Positions 24,340-35,500 of a stretch of DNA of 64,000 nt are shown here, piece by piece. How positions within the stretch are numbered: the stretch's first letter is position 1; the number at the start of each line of letters is the position of its first letter. The position numbers were made by a program, and so were the translations under genes. Under the pieces are notes generated by a model, which was not told the DNA's origin, ran no database searches, and saw nothing but the letters and a program-made list of their open reading frames with translations. The DNA is from Paracyclopina nana. Lineage: Eukaryota > Arthropoda > Copepoda > Cyclopoida > Cyclopettidae. The DNA is taken from the NCBI GenBank assembly GCA_019096065.1, contig JAGUCH010000002.1:16938501-17002500 (forward strand). Reading direction: 5' to 3'.

Positions 24340-25560
24340 TTTGAAGGTTGTGCTTTACTAGTTCATTGTGGCCTCTCTTTGGCCATTTTGCTATTGATAT
24401 GTTTTCTTATTGATTGAGCCTCTGTTTGCACTTCTCAGCTTTCATTTCAAAATAGGCTCAAGAGTTTGACAAATATTTTGGGGCTTTCCATGTGGTGCTT
24501 TTTTGACACCAAGTTAGCAAAACTCAACACTACAATCAGAGCTAAATTTTCCTAGTTACCGAAATTTGTCACATCACAGCACAGCACAACACAAGCCAGA
24601 TGGACAAAAGCATAAAGGTTTGTTTTTCTTCAAGAGTTACCAGACTAAGCAGAAAGTCATATTGCTTAAATTGGTGTTTTTTGTAAGAAAAAGGGGACAA
24701 ATGAATTGAGGCATGACATATAGTGTGTTTTGGTTGCTTGTTACATGTCCATTTTCATGTAAAGCACACAGTTACCAATTTTTGACATTATCACTCATTT
24801 ACTGTTTGTTGACACACCACATGGAAAGGCCCTTTGATTTCTTGGCACAAAGCAAATACTTCATGAAATTGCATTGAAATGGATTTAAAATGTAATACCT
24901 GTCACAGAGGGTAAATAGCGCCCCCTATTGTGGAAAACCGCGTTTTTAGCCCTTTTCTTGAAATCTATGCAGTATTTTGGAAAGTGGCGAAAATAAACTC
25001 ATTAGCAATTTTCTCAATAGCAAATTTGGTGAAAAAAGCACCTTTTGTGCATGGCACATTCACCCTGGCCCTAGAACTACACATTGACTTGAAGAAGGTC
25101 CTAACCAAAACTCTTTACAACAGCCAAAAAATATACATTTTCTGAAAGCTTAGTTCTTAGCGTTCATTTGGTAGTAATTTAAAAATCCTGGCCTTTGGCT
25201 TCCCATAACATAAAAACAAGGACCTCATTGCTGTTAATGCTAGAAATCAGTATGATATATGCACTGGATGCTGCTGTGACACTTGGGGATTCCCTTGTGA
25301 TTGTGAGTCAAGAAGACGCCATCATTTCCACGAGTACCAATCAGTCACAATGACGATGTACTTGCTCAAGATAAGGTAACATAGTTGTAGAGAAAAGCTT
25401 ATTTAATCTCTGATTAAAGATTTGAAAAAGCTTGGATAAGGACGTCAAACAAACATCAGACGAAAGAAATACTAAAAATGAAAGAGTCTTGATGTCGATG
25501 CAGGTTTAGAATATATTTTCTCTCTATATGCTGTTGGTGAACAATCACTATTTATATACA
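24340..25560. other. Intergenic spacer with a family B repeat fragment
   Basis: AT-rich, no gene seen. About 24925-25205 contains words shared with the element in decarboxylase intron 2 (CATTGACTTGAAGAAGGTCC, ACAGCCAAAAAATATACAT, AAAAATCCTGGCC, GGCTTCCCATAACATAAAA), so it is a copy of that repeat family. A possible reverse-strand poly(A) signal (TTTATT) lies at 25561, about 220 bp past the decarboxylase stop. Confidence 0.55.
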
Positions 25561-25785
25561 TTTATTACCACAAAAATATGGCTCGGACTGGCTCTCCTTG
25601 ATTTTTTTTTAAACTTTTCTGTACCATTTGCACAAAGTGAGCGAGTCCGATCCAAAATTTTGGCTCTTTTTGCTTGTCGTCTCAGGAAATGCATTATTGA
25701 TCCGAGTTACTTGTCATAATATGCGGCTAAACAGTTTTTAGCCATCCATATCAGGAGAAGTAGCTTGAACAAATAATGTTCATGT

Positions 25786-28700
25786 TTATAGGTGGGCTCC
25801 TAGCCTATCCATTTCTTCAATCATAAAGTCAATATCTTCCTCTCTGATGGCTGGGTTGGACAAAATACTTCTGAAGAAATTTGGCGTGTCTCCCAGAGGC
25901 TGATAGCTGACCATCAAGGTTCCAGCCATCATCATTTCTTTTTTGAGCTGAGCGGTGACCTTTAAAAAAGGGTGAAATTTAGGATACTGGTATATTCATG
26001 GCGAAAACAGCACAGTGGTACCTTGCCCAATTCAATTTGCTTCTCCTTGGTCATTTCTGTACCCCGCAGGCGTTCAGGCAAGTACCAGAAGCACACATTT
26101 ACGCATTCTGGATCATCGTTCAACAAGTAAAACTTGTCTGATAAGTCCTTCATTCTGTCAACTTGGTACTTTGTGAGACCCATCAAACGGTCAACTTGAT
26201 TTTCCATGCCACTCTTCCCCTATAAATAGATTTTAGAGCTAAGATGGATCAAGGAGACTAATGCCCTGTTCATGTATTAAGAATGCCTTAAGGTATGGAA
26301 AAAGTTGTCTTAAGGAAAAGTGAATCTGTTGCTGACTGCTACTCTACGAGTTCAGCTTGGGGCCGAGCAGCGTTTTGAATGGCCATTTTTGCTATTTTGT
26401 CTCACGGTTTTCAGCTTTTTTCAAAACAAACTAGCTTTCTTAACGTTTCTTTGATAAGAGTTCAAATTTAACTATTGATTTTGCTCAAAATGGCTAAAAT
26501 GTGGAGTGCTTAATAGCCAAAATTAGATTTGTTTACTGTCAAGTTGGCTTAAAGTCGTTCTGATTTTTTTAGCATCAGCTGGCGCTTGTCATAAGACAAT
26601 TTTTCTCCTTTCCTTGAGGTGTTTTTGGTGCATTTTCATAAGGAGTTTAGGGCGTACATGAACAGGACATTAGAAGCTATACCTTTGCCCTCCACATCAG
26701 CCAAAACTTGAAAATATCATTGTGTCTTCCACATTGGATAACTTTATCACCAGTATCGTATTGCACATCATAATGCTTATCCTGTTGGAATAAATAGTCT
26801 GCTGCCAAAGTATTGCAGTCATGCAGAATACCCTGAAAATCAACAAGATGTCATTAACTTGTTCGTTGATCATAATAGGTACCTATAAAAATTGTCAAGT
26901 ACCTTTTCCTTCAGGTGGAATGTGGCACACTGCAACAAAGTTCCCAAGAGCTTGTGTGGATTCCATGTTACCGAGTCTGCTCTTTTGACCCCTGAAAATC
27001 TGGTTGGCCTGTATTTTTCACTCATTAGCAATCCACCTCCCCATGCAGCCTAGATATAAATATCTTCATTGAAACAATTGCGCTAATTGGGCTTTGCTTA
27101 CGGAGGCTCTGGTAGTAATATAGGATTATACACCTCTAGGCTGGAGGATAACACGAATTATTTTTTAGTGTCAAGTGACAGATCACGAGTGAGCGGAGCG
27201 AACGAGTGATTGGCACGAGACACTAAAAAATAATGAGTGTTATCCGACAGCCTAGAGGTGTATAATCCTATTACTATTAGCTGCCCCCCAACATTTCAAG
27301 CATTGGCTAAAATTGAATTTACGAAAGTTTTTTGGCTTGATTTTTGCAAGATATGCCTTAAATTTTGCAGCTCGCTTAATTGCAGATAGCGGGCGTGAGC
27401 TCATCAAAGCTGACCCAGCGGTCTAGCCTTCAACATGCGCATGCACCTGTTACTGTTGCGTCTTGCTAGCATGCCGTGCCAGCCCATTCGGCCATGTTTC
27501 TTCATCGCTCGCTACTTGCTAGTTTACTGCTGTATGTATTTAACCCAGCTTCTGAGCAATTTTTTCTAATCAAATTGGTGGCTCAGTGGTAGAGCGTCGT
27601 CGCACTACCCGGGTGACCGGGGTTCAATTCTTACTACCTCCTTCCTTTTTTCTATGAAATTCAAATAAAATAGATGGCGCAAGGATCAAGTGAGGTATAA
27701 TGATCATTATCCACTTGCAGATGCATAATGTTCATTATCCTCCTCTAGATCAAACAACAGTGAAAAATCATGGAAATTATATGGTCGGAACTTATGTACT
27801 GCTCAGCCGTCTCAGCTAATAGTAATAATTTTTGCCGCTAGGAGGAGCTAATGATACCCCAGCTAATAGCAGCATAGGCTAAGCGGGCTGAAAATTGAAT
27901 TTCGATCTGTTTCTGTTTGCACCCGCCCCACTACTAGCCCCGATCTAAAAATATTGAACCTCCGATCAATTTTTAAAGCAAACAGATTTGATATTTTTCA
28001 ACTACTTCACTAATATTTTAGTCTTCTAATTTTTGAAAAGCAAGTTTTAATCTAGTTTTGTAGTCATTTTATGGGCAAATTGAGTAATAATTGCATGCTT
28101 TTTAGGACAATTTGTCCAAGAAAATCAAGCTTGATACACAATCAAGCTTTCTGGAAAAGGCAGAAAATCTTTTCTTTCTTGACAAAAACGCCAAATACTG
28201 AGTTTTTATAAGTCAAAAAGCCAAATGATAACGATTATGCGAAAAACTAGTTGAAGCGACTTTGTAAAAGAATAGGAGGTTACTCCTAATGCCATCTTTT
28301 TTACCTTATTTGGAAAAATGTAACTACACCGTGAGCAAAACCTAATTATTATTGCTTAGTGCCTTACATCAACATGCATCCACATATTGTGCTTTTGGCA
28401 AATATCAGCGATATCGTTGATGGGATCGAATGCTCCCATGACAGTAGTTCCTGCAGTGCAATTGACAAAGAAAGGCGTCTTTCCTTGGCTCTTGTGCTCT
28501 GCGACCATTTCTTCAAGAGCACTTGGCAGCATACGTCCCCTAAAACACCCAAGCCATTGCCAAACCATGCGCACTAATAATCTGTTTTAATTATATTTAC
28601 CTCTCGTCACAAGGAACTGGGTAGCAGTTTTCTGTACCAAATCCAGCAGTTGCACAAGCTCCCTTGATGGAGTAGTGACACTAGCAGGGAAAAATTAATA

Positions 28701-30201
28701 TAGTTTGCTTAATTCCAGGCATCTTAGAAGGACCTACCTGGGAAGATGTATAGATGGCAAACTTAGAGTCGTACTCTTGGGCTCCTTTGGATTTAATGGC
28801 AGGGAAATGCTTGTGTCTAGCGCAGAGAAGCGCGTACAAGTTCGAAATGGATCCACCAGGTGCCAAAACGGAATCTCCGTCTTGGTATCCTATGATTTCC
28901 CTCATTTTGCTCAGAACCTGGCAAATGCAAGCTAGACACAATAATTTTCAGCTCAAATAAAATGTTCTCCTCACTTCATGTTCCATCATTATGAAAACTG
29001 GAGCAATTTCGTATGTAAACATGTTGGTATTGGCTGTTGCTGCGAGCCATTCTCCTGCCATGGAAATCATGTCCAGTCCTTGCGATAGCTGATTCAAGAA
29101 TCTTGGGTGACCTAAAAGACATGATTTGTAAAATAATAGGCATGCATAATGCAACACATTGACTTGAAGAAGGTCCTACAACAGCCAAAAAATATACATG
29201 TTCTTAGGGTTCATTTGGTAGCAATTTAAAAATCCTGGCCTATGGCTTCCCATAACATAAAATTTTCAAAAACGTCTAGCACTTACAGTTTATTATTTTA
29301 TGAGATTATTAATAGCAGTGACCCCCTCTGAAAAGAGGAGATCTAACTTTTTTTATTTCATGAGCAAGTCTGTAAAATGCATCCAAAATGAGATATTTGT
29401 TGCCAAACTTATTAAGCAAAATTAATCAAGGTGGCAGTAATCAACTTTTAGCATAGCTATATCTCCGTTTCTGTTCACCCTAGCCATTTTACTATGAAGT
29501 AACTTAAGTTTTATTTTTGAATTTTAGTGGGGGTCATTGAAGCTAACTATCCCCAAAAAATGAGCCGTTTTTGCGCAAAACGTTTTTAAATTTTTTATGG
29601 TATTGGAAGCTATTGGCCAGGATTTTTATTTTATCACCAAATGAACCCTTGGGACATACGCTTTCAGCAAATATATAATTCTTGGGTGTTGTAAGTACTT
29701 TGGGTTAGGTCCTTTGCCAAGTCAATGTGTAAAATAATATGCATGCATAATGCAAATAGTTACCTGTTTTGACTTGGTATTTAAGCGTATCTTTGCAATC
29801 GACCAGGATCTGATCAAGGTTTTGGGGCTTGTCTGGCAGTGAAAAGTCCATGACTTCCAAAAGCTGGTCGGGGTGGTGGAAGTCGACAATTTTCGTCTTT
29901 CTGTCATTGCTCTTTTTGATGAAGTCAATCAAAATTCCATGGACCTCGGTCAAAAAGGCTTCGGTGTTTCTTTCAGCCTTGGGTCCATTCAAAAAAGGCA
30001 AAAGATCTATTTGCAATGTTACAGCTTCTCGTCAACTTAAGCACCAAGAAAATTATAGATACCAGAGAAATGAAGATTTCCAACCTCGACGATTGGAGAC
30101 TTTTCTCGCTCAACATCTCGGCTGTTGATGATGTTTTCAGTTTTGGTTTCCTTAATCACTACATATTTGTTGTCGGAATGTAGCTGAGTGCCAAAAGTCA
30201 T
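25786..30201 (-). CDS. PLP-dependent decarboxylase of the GAD/CSAD/ADC group, candidate aspartate 1-decarboxylase (black)
   Basis: A group II PLP amino-acid decarboxylase of 539 residues. Exons in gene order: 30201-30063, 30006-29764, 29111-28975, 28917-28738, 28680-28601, 28539-28368, 27049-26903, 26832-26683, 26219-26022 and 25959-25786, with GT-AG introns all in phase. Visible motifs: [67 protein letters not shown], then SVTWNPHK with the PLP-binding lysine, and the C-terminal [12 protein letters not shown]. Members of this group decarboxylate glutamate, cysteine sulfinate or aspartate, and sequence alone does not settle which here. The neighbouring ebony gene favours aspartate 1-decarboxylase, which makes beta-alanine. 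The start ATG 30201 is the first in its exon; an upstream noncoding exon is possible. Confidence 0.9.
26262..26674. mobile_element. MITE of the TGCCCTGTTCAT family in decarboxylase intron 8
   Basis: The terminal inverted repeat AATGCCCTGTTCATGTA at 26260 is mirrored by TACATGAACAGGACATT at about 26657-26673. It is non-coding, about 410 bp, and fills nearly all of a 463-bp intron. Related elements are at 50262-50742 and 51464-51663. Confidence 0.8.
27114..27280. repeat. Near-perfect 65-bp-arm hairpin (fold-back element) in decarboxylase intron 6
   Basis: The left arm AATATAGGATTATACACCTC...TAGTGTC is mirrored by GACACTA...GAGGTGTATAATCCTATTA, with a loop of about 30 bp that itself contains CGAGTGAGCGGAGCGAACG. 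Arms match over most of 65 bp with few mismatches. It could be a MITE; a long RNA hairpin would form in the pre-mRNA. Confidence 0.88.
27574..27645 (+). repeat. tRNA-derived segment (box A and box B) in decarboxylase intron 6
   Basis: A perfect box A (TGGCTCAGTGGTAGAGCG) and a box B (GGGGTTCAATTC) at tRNA spacing, but the acceptor and anticodon stems do not fold convincingly. Probably a SINE head or tRNA pseudogene, on the strand opposite to the host gene. Confidence 0.5.
29128..29757. mobile_element. Family B inverted-repeat element in decarboxylase intron 2
   Basis: The ends mirror each other: CATTGACTTGAAGAAGGTCC at 29158 and GGTCCTTTGCCAAGTCAATG at about 29709-29729. The arms share TTCATTTGGT/ACCAAATGAA and AAAAATCCTGGCC/GGCCAGGATTTTT. 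Outside the arms, AAATAAT(A/T)..GCATGCATAATGCAA occurs on both sides as a direct repeat, perhaps an enlarged target duplication. It takes up most of the 652-bp intron. Relatives are at 24925-25205 and 37425-37600. Confidence 0.78.
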
Positions 30202-31096
30202 TGTGCCTTTTGGGAGACTGACAAGCAAAGAGAAAGACTTCGACGGATCCTGGACTTTTATATGAAAACTGGACAGGGTACAACAATATTGCATGCTTTC
30301 TTATATTTAATACAGTTTTTAGTTACTTTTAAATCTTGGACAAAGTTTTTTTGCATTCTTGGAAAGGAAACTGCATTATTTTTGTCACCTTCAAGAAATA
30401 CAGTTTCTATGCAATAGCCTGTATCAGCCTTGGGATTGGTACACTTGATTGTCTAATTATGCGTCAAAAAATGATGAGAAACACTTGTTAGCACAATTCA
30501 TAAAACTATGCCACATGATCAGTAGTGTTGATAGCTTTTTAGCAATCCTCAAAGCTTGAATTGCATTGAGATATGAGAGTTGCTAGGTGCTGTTGCCACC
30601 TGTTTGAACTATATACAAAGAGCCATAAAACTGTATTTTTTCAATTTGCACATGAAAATTGTTTTAAGCATCCAGTTGTCAAGTAAAGTCCATGTGAAAG
30701 AGGCCTATACAAATAAGTGTATAATTTTGACTAATTACAAACTGCTTACGTCAATATTCGAAACATCTTTAGGAGTATCTCCTTCATGATGTACTACACA
30801 TGCAAAAGAAGACTTATCAAGTATGACTCTTGTTAAGGTGATAGTATATTTTATCACAGAATGTGACTTCAAAAGCATTAGTTTTCATTATTTTAGCTGT
30901 TAACTTTGGTGAGAATATACCTGGAGTTCAAGAACACACATAACTTTTTCTATACTAGAATATGAAAAAAATGAATCAAATTTGGATAATACTTTCACTA
31001 ATTATTTCTTCATTAAGACACAAGTGTACATTGAAAGCAAGATAAAGTAACAAAAGTCGCAATTGTTGCCCAGACTTTGGGCTGTAAAGATCAGAA
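30202..31096. promoter_or_regulatory. Divergent intergenic region between decarboxylase and aquaporin genes
   Basis: 895 bp separating two start codons that point away from each other, so it should hold the promoters of the decarboxylase (-) and of the aquaporin/ebony unit (+). It is AT-rich. I see no clear repeat and no specific factor site that I would name. Confidence 0.4.
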
Positions 31097-32502
31097 ATGA
31101 AGCTACCTCAAGAACTTACAGGCAATGGGAATTCAACTGTAAATGGAACCTCAAGCAAGGAAGAAATCAGCCCCATTCCAGCTTTATATCCGGAAGTCCT
31201 ACCAAACTATTCCCAGCTTCTGCTGTATTTTCTCCAAAAACAGCAAATACCGGGAATTTGGGTGGACTTGTCATTCATAGGCATCAATCTATTTTGGAAA
31301 TAATCCAATTATTAACTACTTTTCTCAATTTTAAAGAAATTCACAAATTGATATAGAGCTCTCATTAGACCTTAACATTGCTTTGTAGACTGATGCCTAG
31401 AGCTGCTCTGTAGTGCTGGCAATTCTAGCATCAGAGATTTCTAAGCAAATATTGCTGAACGAAATGCGTTACAGCATCACAAGAAGAATGCTCATGGACT
31501 TTATAAGCTCAGCAGAGTCATGCTTTGTCAGTTGGGAGATTTTCACAATCTTCACAATTTATGGACCGACCGCATTTTACCCCTTAATATTTCTAAACCT
31601 CATACAGAAGAGCTATCGGAGTACCTTTTACACTGGTGTATCTTGTCCTTACACCCATGTAATTACGTATGTGGCCAGCTGGAGGTATTCACCTCAAGAA
31701 TATGCTGCAGTACCAATGACAGAAATTGCTATGAGAATTTTCGCTCAATGCATGGGAGGCATTTGGTCCTACAGGCTTAACCAGTCGGCATGGAATTTCT
31801 CGCTGACTCCAACGCATTGGTACACAAGCTATTACACTAGCTATGGAGTTTGCTGGACTTTCCTCAACGTTCCTGGCTCCGTTGGATTTTTCATTGGTTG
31901 CAAACTCAAGCAAACTTTGGTCACTTAAAAATACAGAGTAGTCAATGTGCTTTTGCAATTATTTAGCCTTTAGCCTGCAAGCAAAATACCAAGTACACTA
32001 TCTACCATGTACCCAGATGATCATGCTATTTTTGACACGACATGAACAATGTTGTCCATAGCTCCAATTTTGATAGGACAATGTTAATTATTGCGAAATT
32101 GGCATTAGTAGCCATAGCACCTGACTTTGCAACCAAAACTACCTTTAAGAATTGGCTGGAACGTTCATATGCATGTTTGCAAGTGACCTCATTTATGGGA
32201 CTGTAGCGGGCTCAAAGCTGGCGACATTTATTAAAATCATGACACACAGTGCTGTGACAACTGGCCTAGTATTTATGGCTTTCTACTACACTGGAGGTTT
32301 TTTCCATCCCATCATTGCTACTATGAGAACCTATGGATGTCGTGGATACTTCAGATACATTTCAGCATATGAACACTTTTTTGTGTACTGGCTTGGACCC
32401 ACAATCGGAGCACTGCTGTCATTTTTCTTAGCAAAACCAATAAAATATTTTCTGTGCAGCCCTTTCTTAGGGATTTTAAGCCTTCCTACAATGCGAAAAT
32501 AA
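31097..32502 (+). CDS. Unorthodox aquaporin, AQP11/AQP12-like
   Basis: A membrane channel protein of 339 residues. Proposed exons are 31097-31280, 31414-31896 and 32150-32502. The first intron needs a GC donor (ATAG|GCATCA), giving an in-phase join WVDLSFI-V-LAILASEISK that aligns with the first membrane span of AQP12. Further spans include SWEIFTIFTIYGPTAFYPLI, FFIELAGTFICMFASDLIYG and EHFFVYWLGPTIGALLSFF. The two NPA positions appear as CPY (after TGV) and HPI (GGFFHPIIA), in line with the loose NPA boxes of AQP11/12. The family acts in intracellular membranes in other animals. The stop lies only 24 bp before the ebony start and no poly(A) signal fits between, so its mRNA must extend into ebony. 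The assignment is from remembered family pattern. Confidence 0.68.
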
Positions 32503-32526
32503 CAAATATTTGTTTTGTGATTGCAG

Positions 32527-35500
32527 ATGAAGTTTGACAATGATGCATCAATTTTGAGGGGCGAAGAGTATCAAAGCAACGAAGATTGCCCCGCTTTGTT
32601 ACACAAGCTGCTTGACAAATTACTTGATAGCAACAATGGCCTTGGAGGGAAGACATGCTTTAAAGAGTATGGCACCAATCGGTCCATTACCTATGATGAG
32701 CTGAATCAAAGAGCAACTAGATTAGCTTACACATTGCTAAAGAGAGCAATTAGCAAAGATTTGAAGGATAGAGAGGCCTTGATAGGGCTTCGATTTCTGC
32801 CTTCCATTGAGTTGGTAGTCACAATTTTGGCTTTATCCAAAGCAGGAATAGCCTATGTTCCAATTGCTCCTAATTGGCCACATGGAAGAATTAAGATTCT
32901 CCTTGAAGATTCTCGCCCTATAGCTGTAATCACCAACACCAAAGCTGATTTACTGTACAGAGCAATTGAGGAATTTAAGGATAGCTGCCAGGATAATGTG
33001 CCTGTGTTGCAAGTAATGAGAAACTTTTTTGTGAAAATGGCTTCAAGATGCTCATGAGCCTAATTACAGATTTGCGATCTTGAGGAAGAGGCAGCTTGCT
33101 CGTATAATGAAAAAGAAAGCTCAAAAGCTCTGGATGATAGGAGCAATGGACAAAAGGTGCTATATGCTGTTCTCTACACATCTGGCAGCACTGGAAGGCC
33201 CAAGGGAACCAGAATTCTCCACAGTGCCATTATCAATCGCCTGCAATGGCAATGGCAAACTTTTCCCTTTAAGCACAACGACATGTGCGCCGTCAAGGTA
33301 TGATTTTTACTGTATTAATGAACAAAAACCTTAATTTCATGCATAGACAACATTGACTTTTGTTGACTCAATAAGTGAGATATGGGGCCCACTTCTAAAG
33401 GTTTGTTTCAATATCGTAAAGTCACCATAAAGCAATTCTTACAAAGGTACACATGTTTGATTTACTCATAGTGTATACCGAGCATCATAATATCAAACAG
33501 TGTCACTAAAAATGTAGAGAAGTTTGTTGAGGCCCTGGAAGCCTCTCAAATAACCAGGCTTTTTGCTGTCACTTCGCTAGTGAAAAACATTCTTTTCTAT
33601 CTTGATATGGAATTGAAGAAGAATGGTGAGCCCAAATTACGAAAGGTGAATAGTAGTATATGGAGGAATTTTCACGTGCGTTGAAATCTCCTAAACATTG
33701 TATTATAGATCCATCACTGGGAATGCTCAGCAGAGACAGTTACTGCAGACCTTGTTGAGCTGTTTTTCAAAATCTACAGCGACTTTGAAGACACAAACAG
33801 AAGGATATGCAATTTTTACGGCTCCACAGAAATGATGGATGTTACTTGTTCATCATTCTCAAGCTTGTGTGATCTTAAGAACCAGTTGGACAGCAATGGT
33901 AAAGTCCCAATTGGTAGGCCTATTTTTAACACAACTGCATATGTGCTCGATGATAAAAAGCAACCAGTGAGTCTTGGGGAAGTAGGCACTTTACATATTG
34001 CTAGTGCCAACTTATGTGATGGATACATTGGGGCCAAAAATGATAACTTCAAGCCCAACATAGTAAGCCAAACGTGAATTTGAAAAGAATTTCCAATGTT
34101 AACCTACTCAATTTTTCAGCTTGATAATGAGCCTTGCAATAGCATTCTCTATTGCACTGGAGATCTTGCAAGTGTCAAGAGGGATAATATGATGCTTTAT
34201 TTTGAGGGACGGAGCGACAATCAAATAAAAGTACGAGGTCACAGGGTCGATTTGAGCGAAATCGAAAAGGCAGCATTGAGCATTTACGGTATCGAAAAAG
34301 TTGTCATTTTGTGCTACAAACCAAACGAGGCTGCGCAAAAGGTTTTGTGCTACTTTGTTTCTTCTCCGCTTACACCGGATACAAAGGTATAAAAAGGCAT
34401 CTTATGGTTAATGCTCAATAAGTAATATTTGTTTTAGAAGTCCGTCAATGAAATATTTGTCGAGGAAAAGTTACGAGCTGAGCTGCCAGACTACATGATG
34501 CCGAAGCCCATTAAAATAGCCTCTATTCCTCTCCTGGTAAATGGGAAAATTGACAGAATGTCTCTGTTAAAGAGGTATTTACTTCCAGTTTCTAGTCGTC
34601 CCTTAGAGTTAATTCACATTCCTTGGAAAATAGCTATGAAGACAGCATTCAATCTACCTTTGACTTTCACGATGAAGAACTGGCCAAATTCGTACCAGCT
34701 GAACAATACGAACCAGCCAGGTTTCTGTTGAATATTGTCTCCCAAACGCTAGGGTGCACCGAAAAACCGACATTGAAAGACAATTTCTTTGATATCGGTG
34801 GTGACTCCATTAACATGGTGCAGGTATGTGAATTGGCTTCTAAAAAAGTTCCCTATGAAAAATGGGGTATACTGGTAAAAGGCACTTTTTGGGAAAGGCA
34901 CCTACATGAATTGGCACTACTATAAAAGGCACCGTACGATAAAAGCACTGTAATAAAAGGCACTATATAACATTATTGGCACCCCTAGCATAAGCCACCC
35001 AACTGAAAACTATTTGATCGCTCTGGTTAAAAAAAAAGTGTTCGCATCCTTTTGTGTAGGGTGGCACTGACAGTGAAACAAAATACTTTATGGCACCAGC
35101 ACTTTTTCCACTTTTTGTGATTTTCTTCTCATAGCCAAAGTTATGAGCAGGAATGTTAACATCAGACATTTTGCCAAATGAAACTGTTAAAGCAAACTGA
35201 CGCTCAAGAAACAGAAAATGCCCCTTTTTCGCACTTAAAATCATGTAGTATTAGTCACTTGATATCAAGCGAACACCTCAGCAAGCTATTTGCCACCTTG
35301 CAGAAATTAGAGTCCATAATAAAGCTCATTTTGTCTTGCTTGGTATTAGTTGTAGCAGTGCCTTTAATGAATGGTGCCTTTTAATGCAGTGCCAATTGTT
35401 GCAGTGCCAATTTATGTAGGTGCCTTTCCCCAAAAGTGCCTTTTACCAGCAGAGCCGAAAAATGCCCCTGTAGGTTATATCTCGCTGCTTTGATTTTGGG

